This document shows, piece after piece, positions 7,736 to 18,034 of a stretch of DNA of 64,000 bases. How positions within the stretch are numbered: position 1 is the first letter of the stretch; each line of letters begins with the position of its first letter. A program made the translations under genes and the position numbers. The stretch spans positions 4,696 through 68,695 of the forward strand of contig CAZFXK010000002.1 in the NCBI GenBank assembly GCA_964522975.1, read 5' to 3'. Source of the stretch: Bacteroides_E sp964522975 (GTDB taxonomy: Bacteria > Bacteroidota > Bacteroidia > Bacteroidales > Bacteroidaceae). A model generated the notes under the pieces. The model searched no databases. It had not been told where the DNA came from and saw only the letters and a list, made by a program, of their open reading frames with translations.

Positions 7736-9163
7736 GTGGCAAAAAGAAAAAAACAACACCCTATATTAGAAAAAGTAACCATAACCGACGTTGCAGCAGA
7801 AGGAAAGGCCATAGCCAAAGTAGATGATTTAGTCATTTTCGTGCCTTATGTTGTGCCGGGTGATGTGGTTGATTTACAACTTAAAAGAAAGCGCAAACGA
7901 TTTGCTGAAGCTGAAGCCATTCGTTTCCATAATTATTCGTCCACACGCACGGAACCCTTTTGTGAGCATTTCGGGATTTGCGGGGGATGCAAATGGCAAA
8001 TGCTTCCTTATGAAGAACAATTAAAATATAAGCAACAACAGGTATACGACAACTTGAAACGAATTGGAAAAGTGGATTTTCCGGAAATCACTCCTATCAT
8101 AGGTTCTAAAAAAACCACTTTTTACCGAAACAAATTGGAATTTACCTTTTCAAACAAACGTTGGCTTACTCGAGATGAAATAGAACAAGATGTTATATAC
8201 GATCAAATGAATGCACTTGGGTTCCATATTCCCGGAGCGTTTGATAAGGTGTTAGACATCAACTCGTGTTGGTTACAAAGCGAGTTATCCAATAAAATAC
8301 GCAATGCGATCAAAGAGTATGCATTAACACACGATTACTCTTTTTTTGATATCAGAGAGCATGAAGGTATGTTACGGACATTAATTATCCGGACTTCTTC
8401 TACAGGAGAAGTGATGGTTATCCTTTCTTGTCAAATTAAATCGGATAAAGAGAAACAACTTTTTGATGACCTATTGCACTACCTATCGGAGACCTTTCCT
8501 GAAATCACCTCTTTACAATATGTTGTAAATAACAAAGTCAATGAAATCATCACCGACTTAGAAATTCACACCTATAAAGGGAACTCCTACTTATATGAGG
8601 AGATGGAAGGATTAAAATTTAAGATAGGCCCTATTTCTTTCTATCAAACAAATTCGGAACAAGCTTATGAACTTTACAAAGTCGTTCGCAATTTAGCTAA
8701 ACTAAATAGAAATGAACTTGTCTACGATTTATACACAGGAACAGGAACCATCGCCAATTTCATCGCTCGTGAAGCAAAAGAGGTTGTAGGCATAGAATAT
8801 ATTCCGGAAGCCATTGAAGATGCAAAAGAGAATTCCCGCATCAACAACATAACAAACACCAAATTCTTTGCAGGCGATATGAAAGACCTCCTTACGCCAA
8901 ATTTTATCATTGAACATGGACAACCCGATGTAATCATTACCGATCCCCCTCGTGCAGGTATGCATAAAGACGTGGTTGAGGTAATTCTACAAACGGCTCC
9001 TTCACGCATTGTTTATGTAAGTTGTAATCCTGCTACCCAAGCACGCGATGTAGAACTGTTAAGTGAAAAATATAAAATTGCTGCAGTTCAACCGGTGGAT
9101 ATGTTCCCTCATACCCAACACGTAGAAAATGTTATATTATTAGAAAAGAAAGATGAAGAATAG
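7736..9163 (+). CDS. rlmD: 23S rRNA (uracil-5-)-methyltransferase RlmD/RumA family
   Basis: This SAM-dependent enzyme makes 5-methyluridine in rRNA. The start codon is GTG. The 475 residues show an N-terminal TRAM domain (about 10-70) and Fe-S cysteines in CEHFGICGGC near 80-90, with a further Cys in DINSCW near 178. The Rossmann SAM site is YDLYTGTGTIANF, followed by TDPPRAGMH and the catalytic Cys in YVSCNPATQARD. The C-terminus has the DMFPHTQHVE block typical of RlmD/TrmA-like enzymes. Members of this group can modify U1939, U747 or tRNA U54, and the sequence alone does not settle the target. It overlaps the downstream pseudouridine synthase gene by 11 bases, indicating translational coupling. 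Confidence 0.9.
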   Translation: MAKRKKQHPILEKVTITDVAAEGKAIAKVDDLVIFVPYVVPGDVVDLQLKRKRKRFAEAEAIRFHNYSSTRTEPFCEHFGICGGCKWQMLPYEEQLKYKQQQVYDNLKRIGKVDFPEITPIIGSKKTTFYRNKLEFTFSNKRWLTRDEIEQDVIYDQMNALGFHIPGAFDKVLDINSCWLQSELSNKIRNAIKEYALTHDYSFFDIREHEGMLRTLIIRTSSTGEVMVILSCQIKSDKEKQLFDDLLHYLSETFPEITSLQYVVNNKVNEIITDLEIHTYKGNSYLYEEMEGLKFKIGPISFYQTNSEQAYELYKVVRNLAKLNRNELVYDLYTGTGTIANFIAREAKEVVGIEYIPEAIEDAKENSRINNITNTKFFAGDMKDLLTPNFIIEHGQPDVIITDPPRAGMHKDVVEVILQTAPSRIVYVSCNPATQARDVELLSEKYKIAAVQPVDMFPHTQHVENVILLEKKDEE

Positions 9164-10058
9164 AAAAGACAATTATGCTAGGGCCAAAAGTAGGTTTACA
9201 AATTATCAGGTAACTGAGTCTACTACATTAATGGAGTTCTTAGCACAAAAAATGCCTGAAGCCAGTAGAGCAACATTAAAGAATCTTTTAACCCGAAGAT
9301 TAGTACATATCAATGGAGTCATTACCACTCAATACAATTACCCACTGGAATCCGGTATGAGAGTCCAAATCAGCAATGATAAGAATAGAATGCCGTTTAA
9401 GAGTGATCTCATCAATATTGTACACGAAGATGCTTATTTTATCATCATCGATAAGTTTGCCGGTACTCCATCTAGTCCCATTCGTGGAAGAGAAACTAAA
9501 AGTTCGGCCTTGTATATATTAGAAAACTACATCAGAAAATATAACCCCCGAAGAAAAATATATCCTATCTATAAGATGGATGAGGAATTTTCCGGACTAA
9601 TGGTTTTTGCCAAAGATGAGCAAACCAAGGAATCTTTTGAAGATAAATGGAATACTTTAGTAAAAAACTATGCTTTTTTAGCCATTTGTGAAGGAAAACC
9701 TCAAAAAGATTCAGGGCTTATCACCTCTTGGATGATTGATGGACAGGTCTATTATGCTCACTCCTCTATGAGTAGTCAACAAATTAATAAAGCAGAAACA
9801 AAATACCGAGTGATTAAAGAACTTCCTCAACATCGTTTTTTAATTGAATTTTCTCCTGCTTCACCTAAAGCAAATCAAATAAGACTTCACGCAAAAGAGT
9901 TGGGGTGTCCCATTATTGGTGATAAAAAATTCCATCCTGACAGTAAAAGTGAGAATTTATTGGCTCACGCATTTAAATTTGATTTCATTCACCCGGTAAC
10001 GAAAGAATTCATCCAAATAGAAAAACCTCTACCCAATTATATGCAAGCTCTTTTATAA
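9153..10058 (+). CDS. RluA-family pseudouridine synthase with S4 domain
   Basis: This probable RNA uridine isomerase has 301 residues. The N-terminus (about 25-90) is an S4-like RNA-binding domain (LKNLLTRRLVHING). The catalytic domain follows. The motif that normally reads HRLDxxTSG is YKMDEEFSGLMVFAKD here; the catalytic Asp is kept while the preceding His-Arg is replaced. Further family blocks are the YAFLAICEG strand and the EFSPASPKANQIRLHAKELGCPIIGD region, corresponding to the usual GRTHQIRxH segment but with the Arg-Thr-His changed. It is translationally coupled to rlmD, which supports an rRNA or tRNA target. It converges tail to tail with the lipoprotein at 10070, 11 bases away. Confidence 0.8.
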   Translation: MKNRKDNYARAKSRFTNYQVTESTTLMEFLAQKMPEASRATLKNLLTRRLVHINGVITTQYNYPLESGMRVQISNDKNRMPFKSDLINIVHEDAYFIIIDKFAGTPSSPIRGRETKSSALYILENYIRKYNPRRKIYPIYKMDEEFSGLMVFAKDEQTKESFEDKWNTLVKNYAFLAICEGKPQKDSGLITSWMIDGQVYYAHSSMSSQQINKAETKYRVIKELPQHRFLIEFSPASPKANQIRLHAKELGCPIIGDKKFHPDSKSENLLAHAFKFDFIHPVTKEFIQIEKPLPNYMQALL

Positions 10059-10069
10059 GAGTTTGCATT

Positions 10070-10480
10070 TTACCTTACCCGATAAAAACTTACCTGAATC
10101 CCTCTTCCTATTTCAAAATCTCTCTCATTAAAATAGAATTCACCTTCTATTCTATTACGACTCATAGACCAAACCTGCAGAAAACAGACATTACGAGCAT
10201 AATCTAAAATCAACACATCTCTATCGTATGGGGACCAAAACCAGTTAAATTCTTTTCTACCATAGAGTGCACCATCCCAATCATAAAACTGTTCCTCAAA
10301 TCCATATTCATCCCAAGCAAAATAAAAGACACTAAACAAAGGTTCTCCGGAAGAATTAGATTCGTATAAATCAACCTCCCAGTATTGATTCACTAAATAA
10401 TCCTCATATATCCAATCATCATCACAAGAAACAGTGAAGATAAAAAAAGAAAACAAGAGCAGAATATAACGTTTATACAT
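10070..10480 (-). CDS. Small secreted lipoprotein, function unknown
   Basis: The 136-residue product has a signal peptide ending in a lipobox (FTVSC, Cys about 19) followed by acidic residues DDD. In Bacteroidota, acidic residues just after the lipid-attached Cys often mark surface export. The mature part is rich in Trp, Tyr, Phe and Asp/Glu and looks beta-stranded; the alternating pattern is compatible with a small lipocalin-like barrel, but no family was recognised. It lies downstream of the TonB-receptor/lipoprotein pair, separated by a terminator, so it is probably transcribed separately. Confidence 0.7.
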   Translation of the reverse strand: MYKRYILLLFSFFIFTVSCDDDWIYEDYLVNQYWEVDLYESNSSGEPLFSVFYFAWDEYGFEEQFYDWDGALYGRKEFNWFWSPYDRDVLILDYARNVCFLQVWSMSRNRIEGEFYFNERDFEIGRGIQVSFYRVR

Positions 10481-10555
10481 AGATTCTTAATTTACATTTA
10501 ATTTATATAGATGTAAAAATAAGCATTATATTGAAATAAGAATAAAAATTACAAA

Positions 10556-10587
10556 AAAAGAGACCCGAATTGGATCGAATCTCTTTT
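10556..10587 (-). terminator. Terminator after the TonB-receptor/lipoprotein unit
   Basis: AAAAGAGA and TCTCTTTT pair at the base of a stem with weak inner CGA/TCG pairing. On the minus strand the stem is followed by a T run, about 45 bases after the stop at 10633. Confidence 0.65.
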
Positions 10588-10632
10588 GTTATAACTTTTC
10601 TACAACCTAAAACAGGTTGATATTAAAATTCA

Positions 10633-12582
10633 TTATTCATCAGCAGCATATTCGTCTACCTTTCCTGTATCCTCTGATGTTCTTCTTAAAGCTTTCCACT
10701 CTTTATCACCCACACATTTAAATTCATAGGTATAATATGCATTCGTTAAGGTAGAGCTTGGGTCAGTATAAATTAGTACCCGTGTTATTTTAGCCAATTG
10801 CTCAATTCCTGAAACCTCCGGAACCGCATTAGGATGGGCAGAAGCCAAAAATATGGCTAAACCTTGTATCGTTCGTTCATCCATGAATTTTGTTTTCTCT
10901 TTAGCATCTCCACTAATAGGGTATGCAGGGTCTTTTGAACGATCTTTATCTCTATATGTTATATTCGTGAAATGGGCATTAAATCCATAATAAAATTCAG
11001 CATTCCCTCTATCATCTAAGAGTTCCTTGTTTTCAAGTCCTTCATGAGTAGCGACATAATCAACCACCATTTGAAAACCAGTAGTGTTTTTATTAAAATC
11101 GATTAATAGAGTAGGATCGAATAACCAACCGTCTTTTTCTGTTAAAATAAATTGAGATTGAGACTCAACTTCCCAAGTTGTACGTTTCCATACCTCATTC
11201 GTCAATATGTATTCTTCAGCCGTTGCTTTATCCGACCAAGTATAATAAACCACCTTTTTTACCGTCCCATCCATTTCATAAGGATATTTTTGACTTAAGA
11301 AAATGGGGATTTTATGATAAGCCACCTCAGGTTTGCTTATATTTGGATAACCTTCTCCCATAGCCGTATATTCCTCAGGCTGAATAACCACTAAAGAATT
11401 ATCCGCATCTAACGCCCATTCATTATTTCCTTTATGTTCAAAAACGGCATATTGTAACTCCCTATCTTCAACTGCAATACCGGGCACCAATTTTGAAATT
11501 TTGAGGTTATCCAGTTGATAAGTAGTTGTTTTTCTATCATTGCCTTCAAGACCAGGACTTTCATCTCCATCATACTGGAAGGCTACATAAATTTTCTTTC
11601 CTTTATAGGCATCCAACAACATTTCCCCGGCAGGATGCATATTCCCATCTTTAACCCCTAAATCAAACTGATTGGAAACATCTGTCCAGGTAGCCTCCTT
11701 AATTTTATTTTCATCTCCCGAGAAGTCTGTAGAGATTAAAACCGATAAGATATCCTGCGTAAAGTTTCTTACATTAACATCAAAAGACAATTTAATGCCC
11801 TCTACGTTTTCTAATTCAACGGCAGGAGTAATTAACCATAAATCGTTTTTACCTTTAGATTTATATGAACTAACATTTGCATAATTATTACCACTAAAGG
11901 AACGTCCTTCCCATTTATAAGTTCCAACCAAATCCACATTAATCCAACCCTCAAGATTAATCTCCTCATAAGCTACTAATGCTTCAAAATCCTCTTGAAG
12001 GAAATAAGATTCTACGGTTTCATCTTTGGGTTCATCTTTTGAATAGTAATAGTTTACATTCTGTTTTACACCTGCTTCAGCATCCGGAAATTGAACAGCT
12101 AAAAGAGCCGGAATTTCATCTTTAGGAGCTTTTTTCGGAGTAAACGCTTCAACATACATCTGCTCATCTCCCCAAACCGTTTGATAATCCGCAGTAGAGA
12201 TCTTATAAGACTCCCCAGCATAAGCCGCAATGTTTTCATCCACATTGTGAATCTCTTTATAACCAACCTTAACGGAAGAAGTTGGATCAGCAGCAAAATA
12301 TTCCTTGGCTAATAACTTTGGCAAATAGGTTGCTGCCGGAGCCACAGTTGGAGAAAAAGCTTTATGCTGATTAATGAAATCTTTTGCCTCTTTATCCTCA
12401 TCGCCTAAAGCAGACACTAATGTAGAATAAAGAGCATCATTCATTGCAATCTCTTTCCTTACGATATTCTTTACTCCTGTTTTCTCTTCAAAGCCTTCAA
12501 AATCGGTTGTAGCATTATCACAGGCAAAGAAAAGACCTACAACACAGAAGAAGGCTACTATTTTATATCTATAATTTTTCAT
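10633..12582 (-). CDS. Surface lipoprotein with choice-of-anchor-J-like domain, partner of the TonB receptor
   Basis: The 649-residue product starts with a signal peptide and lipobox (FFAC, Cys about 21) followed by DNATTDFEGF. Residues of about 40-190 contain two internally similar segments, built around an ATYLPKLLAKEYFAAD / IPALLAVQFPDA type motif, that recur later in the protein as IPIFLSQKYP and LAIFLASAHP. Residues of about 195-365 read LQEDFEAL...GWINVDLVG...W...NDLWLITPAVEL...YQLDNLKIS, the jelly-roll pattern of cleaved-adhesin/choice-of-anchor-J domains. It begins 12 bases after the TonB receptor stop, so the two form one operon. It is likely a surface-exposed ligand-binding partner of that receptor (inference); the ligand is unknown. 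Confidence 0.8.
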   Translation of the reverse strand: MKNYRYKIVAFFCVVGLFFACDNATTDFEGFEEKTGVKNIVRKEIAMNDALYSTLVSALGDEDKEAKDFINQHKAFSPTVAPAATYLPKLLAKEYFAADPTSSVKVGYKEIHNVDENIAAYAGESYKISTADYQTVWGDEQMYVEAFTPKKAPKDEIPALLAVQFPDAEAGVKQNVNYYYSKDEPKDETVESYFLQEDFEALVAYEEINLEGWINVDLVGTYKWEGRSFSGNNYANVSSYKSKGKNDLWLITPAVELENVEGIKLSFDVNVRNFTQDILSVLISTDFSGDENKIKEATWTDVSNQFDLGVKDGNMHPAGEMLLDAYKGKKIYVAFQYDGDESPGLEGNDRKTTTYQLDNLKISKLVPGIAVEDRELQYAVFEHKGNNEWALDADNSLVVIQPEEYTAMGEGYPNISKPEVAYHKIPIFLSQKYPYEMDGTVKKVVYYTWSDKATAEEYILTNEVWKRTTWEVESQSQFILTEKDGWLFDPTLLIDFNKNTTGFQMVVDYVATHEGLENKELLDDRGNAEFYYGFNAHFTNITYRDKDRSKDPAYPISGDAKEKTKFMDERTIQGLAIFLASAHPNAVPEVSGIEQLAKITRVLIYTDPSSTLTNAYYTYEFKCVGDKEWKALRRTSEDTGKVDEYAADE

Positions 12583-12594
12583 ACTATCTCAAAT

Positions 12595-15336
12595 TTAGAA
12601 TTGAATTTTTAAAGAAACGGTATAAGTCGTTCCAAATCCATAAAACACAGCTACATCGTCCCAGTTACCCCCACCATTACGAGCCTTAAAATCTTGAGCA
12701 TCTGTAATGTACTCTTTATTCAGCAAGTTATTAACGTTTCCATAAAGAGTAGCCTTAAGTCCGCCAATGTTAAATTTGTAATTAGCAAACAAGTCGAGCA
12801 CACCGGCAGAAGGCATCCGCCAAGGAGTATAGTAAACATGAGCATCTTCAGGCTTCCCAATATTAGGATCATCAATCTTATAATCCGCATAATTTCTACC
12901 AAAAAAGGTATAGTCCATTCCTATGGTTAAATTTCTATCGAATAATTTATAACTACCTCCTATATTAAATGTGGTTTGAGCCGAGTTTCCAACCCTCACA
13001 TTTTTCATATCAACAACAGCTACATTATTATCAGAGATTTGTTGTACCTCTTCGGATGACATACCGGCCGTTCCATTGGGAAATAAAGGTTTTGAATCCG
13101 CTCCTAATTGATTTCCTAAATCATCATAAAGTTTTGCACTAGCTCTGGAGTCCCAAATCCAGTCTCCTAAAGAGAACATACCCTTAATTTCAAAATCCTT
13201 GAAAGGCGTTGCTCTAAACTCCAACTCAATTCCTTGGTGACGAGCATCAATCCCTTTCAAATTCAAGAAATATAATTCATCAAAACTCTTTACCATTGTT
13301 TTATCCAACCATTTGGTATGATATAAATTCACATCCGCACTAAAATAACGGGATTTAAACCCATACCCCAATTCAACAGAATACGATTTCTCATTCACCG
13401 CATCCTTATTTACCGCATTACTTTGATCCACACGTGTAAAATAGCTACGCATATAAGGAGCTCGAGAAATAAATCCGGCATTCACAAACACATTGTGTTG
13501 CTCATTGATGTTATAGTTTCCTCCTCCCTTTATGGTGAAGGCTTGGAAATTCTTAGCTTTGGACTTGGCATTATCATAGTAATACCTATCTCGTTTCCAA
13601 TATCTGTGATTGGAAACTGACCCTGATAAGAACGTATTTAAATTATTCAAGGAATATTCCATTTGAGCAAATACCCCGGTTTGCAATACATAACCTGTGT
13701 TATTTCGGTAAATATCATCTCCGGGTTTCAATTTTTGATTCTTCCAGTTTTCCAATTGTGCACCGGTAAACTCTTTATGTCCCTTTCTATAATAATCGTC
13801 AACATAAAATGCACCTCCTACCAAATCTTTGATTTTCTCACGGTGTTTCCCTTCATAGTATCTTAAGTCAATACCTCCCATAAAATCGATATTATCGGTA
13901 AATTGAGCATTATAAGTAGATATTAATCCGGTCCATACATGGTTATTAATCGATTCAGAAATTACATCACTGGCACTTTTACCCATCTCACCCAACTCTC
14001 TATTGTTTCTTTGCACAATGCCATAGTCTCTATACAAGGTATTGGCTCGACGTAACGATACTACTTCTCCGGTATGTAATTGATAGTTATCATTCATTAA
14101 ACCCGTTTGATTACTCACACCATAAAGTTCGTTTTGATTTACTCCTCTAAACCGACGGCCACCCCCATCACCTAAAGAAAGATAGACCGAAGTAGATAAA
14201 CTAGACTTATAATCAATTTCCCAAAGATGGTTCAACGACAATTGGGGTTTATGATATTGGTTTCTATTCGCAATAAACACCTCTCCGTTTTCATCGAATC
14301 CATAAGTAGGGTTGAACTTAAATTTATCTCTTCCGTCGGCATTAACCCGTTGCCACTCGGCAATTTGCATTTTATCGTTCCGATTCCTTTGATTATGCGA
14401 TTGTGCAGAGCCAAAGGCGGTAAATGAAAGCGTATGCTGAGAATTAAGAATTTTGGAAACATTCAAAAACCAGGTATATGCATCAAAATCGGTACCCAAG
14501 ATGTATCCGTCTCCCCAGTTTCTACTACCTAAAAGAGTCATTGCCCAACCACTCTTGGTTAATCCTGTTGACAGACTAAAAGTCAGCTTATTGTATCCAT
14601 CGTTCCCCATTTGATAGGCAATGGATCCTCCTTTTTCGGCATCCGTAGATTTAGTTACAATATTGATGGTACCTCCCACAGAAGGGGCAGACACTTTTGC
14701 TGCTCCCAATCCACGTTGTACCTGCATCTGGCGTGTAACATCACTCAACCCTGAAAAGTTAGACCAATAAACACCACCCCATTCCATATCGTTCATGGGG
14801 ATACCATTAATCATTATGGCTATGTTTTCAGTTTCAAAACCACGAAGGTTTATACGAGAATCCCCATAGCCTCCTCCCTGCTTAGTGGCATATACACCCG
14901 GTGTGGTTTTTAATATTTCAGGAAATTCCTGAGAACTCATTTTAGCTTCAAACACAGCAGGCTCAATAACCGATAAAGCTACGGGAGTTTTACGTTTTAC
15001 AGCCATTGAAGAGGTTACAACCACGTCTTTTAATCCAATAACCTGAGATTCTAAAGCTATTTTCCCTAAATTAGATTTAACCTTTATTTCTATTGTTTTA
15101 TATCCTACGTAAGATATTTTTAATTGTCCTTGATTAGGATTTTTTAATTTCAAAACAAAACTACCATCAAGATCTGTTGCCGTTCCAACTCCTTCAGAGT
15201 CTTAAAAAATAGTAACTCCAATTAATGGTTCATCAGTTTCTTTGTCTATTATTACTCCTTTAACCGTATTCTGAGCTATTGCAGAAATAGAGTAAAATAG
15301 AATACAAAGAATAAAAAAAATCGATCTTTTTTTCAT
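12595..15336 (-). pseudogene. TonB-dependent outer-membrane receptor interrupted by one in-frame stop
   Basis: From an ATG at 15336 the minus strand encodes a signal peptide (MKKRSIFFILCILFYSISAI, then AQ) and a carboxypeptidase-regulatory-like domain beginning NTVKGVIIDKETDEPLIGVT. Codon 45 (15204-15202) is TAA. The same frame then continues for 869 codons without a further stop. After the stop come GTATDLDGSF, a plug domain (PEILKTTPGVY, INLRGFETENIAIMINGIPMND, GGTINIVTKST) and a C-terminal barrel ending in a Phe-terminated strand. Intact length would be 913 residues, normal for the family. An internal Met at 15153 could start an 852-residue product lacking a signal peptide, which would not be exported. 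Single substitution, recent inactivation, read-through or sequencing error are all possible. The gene is paired with the lipoprotein at 10633. Confidence 0.85.
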
Positions 15337-15642
15337 AATGCATTCATTTTTAAATTATAAATAATCTTTTGTCTACCAAATCTTCCTATTAACAGACAGA
15401 AAGATCCCGAAAACAACATTGTCCAACCATAGTGTTAGGCAATAGTTAATTTACCTTTATTTCATAGCATAGAAAGAGTAAATATACCACATATTTTCAC
15501 ACTTATAGATTAATTCGACCTATTTTTTAAAGAATCGTAACTAAAAACAGATTAACTTTATTGAAAATTCATCTGCTTATTTTCCAAGCCTACAGTTAAT
15601 TATTTTTTATTTTCTAACAGTAAACAAGCTACTTTTATTCCT
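15337..15642. other. Intergenic region between the divergent TonB receptor and rmuC genes
   Basis: About 300 AT-rich bases lie between divergent starts. An exact TAnnTTTG box is present for rmuC (15643-15650), but none was found on the minus strand for the receptor. The receptor promoter may therefore be atypical, for example recognised by an ECF sigma factor. No hairpin or small gene was recognised. Confidence 0.4.
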
Positions 15643-15650
15643 TATCTTTG
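15643..15650 (+). promoter_or_regulatory. Predicted -7 box for rmuC
   Basis: TATCTTTG matches TAnnTTTG exactly, 79 bases before the ATG at 15730. Confidence 0.5.
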
Positions 15651-15729
15651 CCTTAACATAAAACATCTTCCTATTATCTTTCATTTAGGTAGTGAAAGGA
15701 TCAACCCATTAATTTTAGTAAACTGACTT

Positions 15730-16959
15730 ATGACAACTTCAATGCTTATTTTCCTTATTTTATTAATCACCATAATCAATGCAATAACACTCTTTATTTT
15801 CATAAAAAGGGTTCAGAGTGAGAGCTCAAGAAATATGGAACGATTCTTAGTCCAAGAGAGGCAAAACAGCCAAGAAGTATTAGAAAAGAATATGCGGGAT
15901 TTACGATTGGAGATTTCACACAATCTTAATCAGGGATTAAAACAGATTGAAGATAATATTTTCAATCATTTACGTTATTCTAGCAACCTACAGAAAGAAC
16001 GACTTGAATTAATGGAAAAACAGCAAGAGAAGTTAATTGCAACTACTGAGAAAAAATTAGAGGAAATGCGTATCGTGGTGGAGGAAAAAATACAAAAAAC
16101 GCTGAACGAACGCATCGGGCAATCTTTTAAAGCCGTCCAGCTGCATTTAGAACAGGTACAACAAGGATTGGGTGAAATGAAAAACCTGGCAGAAGATGTG
16201 GGAGGATTAAAAAAAGTACTGACCAATGTAAAGATGAGAGGTACTTTTGGAGAGGTTCAACTGGGTGCACTCCTTGAGCAAATGCTCAGCCCTGAACAGT
16301 TTGATGTAAATGTCAAGACCAAACAAAATAGCTCAAACTTTGTGGAATACGCCATTAAACTACCCGGGAAAGATTCCTTGGATAATCCTATCTACCTACC
16401 TATTGATGCAAAATTTCCGAAGGATATATACGAGCAGTACTTAGAAGCCTTTGAATCGGGAGACGCCTTACAAATTGAGAACACCGGAAAACAATTGGAA
16501 TATACCATTAAAAGTATGGCTAAAGAGATACACGATAAATACATTGACCCTCCTCATACTACGGATTTCGCTATTCTTTTCCTGCCTTTTGAAAACATTT
16601 ATGCAGAAGTCATCCGGCGCACCAGTCTGATGGAAACGCTGCAACGCGATTTTAAGATTACAGTTACCGGCCCCACTACTTTAGGGGCAATACTTAATAG
16701 TTTACAGATGGGATTCCGTACTTTAGCCATACAAAAGCGAACCAGTGAAGTATGGGGTGTATTGGGTGCTGTAAAAACAGAATTCAACAAATTTGGAGAT
16801 CTGCTGGAGAAAATACAACGGAACTTACAGGTTGCAGGGAATCAACTAGAAGAGGTTATAGGCACTCGCACACGAGCCATAAAAAGAACTCTGCGCGAAG
16901 TAGAACAGTTGCCTCAAGAAGAAAGTCGTAAAATTCTACCCCTAGATGATGTAGAATAG
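15730..16959 (+). CDS. rmuC: RmuC-family DNA recombination protein
   Basis: The 409-residue product has the RmuC layout. An N-terminal transmembrane helix (about residues 5-26) is followed by a long coiled coil rich in Glu, Lys and Gln (about 30-165). The PD-(D/E)XK-like RmuC domain then runs from about 165 to 385, with blocks MRGTFGEVQLGALLEQML, YLPIDAKFP, FLPFENIYAEV and GPTTLGAILNSLQMG. Escherichia coli RmuC limits recombination between inverted repeats, and the nuclease role is inferred from fold. It is a single-gene unit; the next gene is on the other strand. Confidence 0.92.
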   Translation: MTTSMLIFLILLITIINAITLFIFIKRVQSESSRNMERFLVQERQNSQEVLEKNMRDLRLEISHNLNQGLKQIEDNIFNHLRYSSNLQKERLELMEKQQEKLIATTEKKLEEMRIVVEEKIQKTLNERIGQSFKAVQLHLEQVQQGLGEMKNLAEDVGGLKKVLTNVKMRGTFGEVQLGALLEQMLSPEQFDVNVKTKQNSSNFVEYAIKLPGKDSLDNPIYLPIDAKFPKDIYEQYLEAFESGDALQIENTGKQLEYTIKSMAKEIHDKYIDPPHTTDFAILFLPFENIYAEVIRRTSLMETLQRDFKITVTGPTTLGAILNSLQMGFRTLAIQKRTSEVWGVLGAVKTEFNKFGDLLEKIQRNLQVAGNQLEEVIGTRTRAIKRTLREVEQLPQEESRKILPLDDVE

Positions 16960-17054
16960 TTTTTTAGGTTTCATTCAACTAACAATTCCATCCTTATTAG
17001 GTATCCCTGCTTTGTGTTTTCTCTGTATACAAGTACAAACAAATGAAGCCTATT

Positions 17055-17945
17055 TTACCAATCGTTCGAACCTCCCTTTTTATTAATTCTTCTATAGCGT
17101 ATAACAGCGGGAGTTTTAGCAAAGCAAGAAAGAGAGAGGGTAAAATATTTCCAAGCTTTCTTCAAATTCCTTTTCTTTAAATGAAAAAGAACTTTTTTGA
17201 ACGGTGCGATTATGGAAAGAATAAAAGCTTTTAGAAAAGAATACCGTATATTGACATATTCTGTAAGAAAATACACTTTATCACTTATGAAAAGTGCTTC
17301 TTCGTTTACCTCTCTTTGTTCTCTGTCGTGATAACCAAATACAAGGGGTGAATAGCCGACAGTAAACCCATGATAGATTAATCGGTTTATATAATCTTTA
17401 TCTTCTCCGTAGTGATGAAATAAAGGGCAGAAAGAACCAACCGTTTTAAGAACTCTGACAGGTATAAACCAAAATGCAGCATTGATAAAAGGTACATTAA
17501 TAAATACATCCTGCTGAGATAATTCATCGAGCGAGTCCAATCCGGTATAATCAGCAAACCCTTTGTCATAATAATTTCCTGCCCCATTTAAATGTACCGG
17601 CGACAAAATGCCCACCGATGAATTCTTTAGGCTTAAAGATACAAGCGTTCCGATTGTCTTTCTGTCAATCCAAGCATCCTGATTCAAAAGAAACACGGCA
17701 TCAAATCCTTTATCTACTGCCATCCTGAAGCCAATATTATTGGCTGCTCCAAACCCCAAGTTTTTAGTGTTAGTAATCAATTGTACTTCCGGATATTCTT
17801 TTTGTATGTGCTGAACAGTTTGGTCAGAGGACAAATTATCAATGACAAGAATAGATACAGGATGCTCTGAGTTTATCAAACTGTTTAAGTTTCGTTCCAA
17901 CCAAGGTTCAAAGTTGTAGGATACGATTATGGCTAAAATCCTCAT
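17055..17945 (-). CDS. Family 2 glycosyltransferase (rhamnosyltransferase-like)
   Basis: This 296-residue GT-A fold enzyme would transfer a sugar from a nucleotide donor during surface polysaccharide synthesis. Motifs are the N-terminal ILAIIVSYNFEPWLERNL, VIDNLSSD near residue 35, NLGFGAANNIG near 65, and the metal/nucleotide motif LLNQDAW near 95. HYGEDKDYINRL near 185 is the acceptor-side acidic motif of WbbL-like enzymes. The C-terminal 70 residues are basic and partly hydrophobic, suggesting membrane contact. No polysaccharide gene cluster surrounds it, and the region upstream of its start runs into the assembly gap. Confidence 0.85.
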   Translation of the reverse strand: MRILAIIVSYNFEPWLERNLNSLINSEHPVSILVIDNLSSDQTVQHIQKEYPEVQLITNTKNLGFGAANNIGFRMAVDKGFDAVFLLNQDAWIDRKTIGTLVSLSLKNSSVGILSPVHLNGAGNYYDKGFADYTGLDSLDELSQQDVFINVPFINAAFWFIPVRVLKTVGSFCPLFHHYGEDKDYINRLIYHGFTVGYSPLVFGYHDREQREVNEEALFISDKVYFLTEYVNIRYSFLKAFILSIIAPFKKVLFHLKKRNLKKAWKYFTLSLSCFAKTPAVIRYRRINKKGGSNDW

Positions 17946-18034
17946 TTTATTTTTATTGTTCTTCTTATCTATACTAGGGCATTATGCAAATGTAACATAA
18001 TAATAAAAGACAATGATGATATTAATACCGCAAT

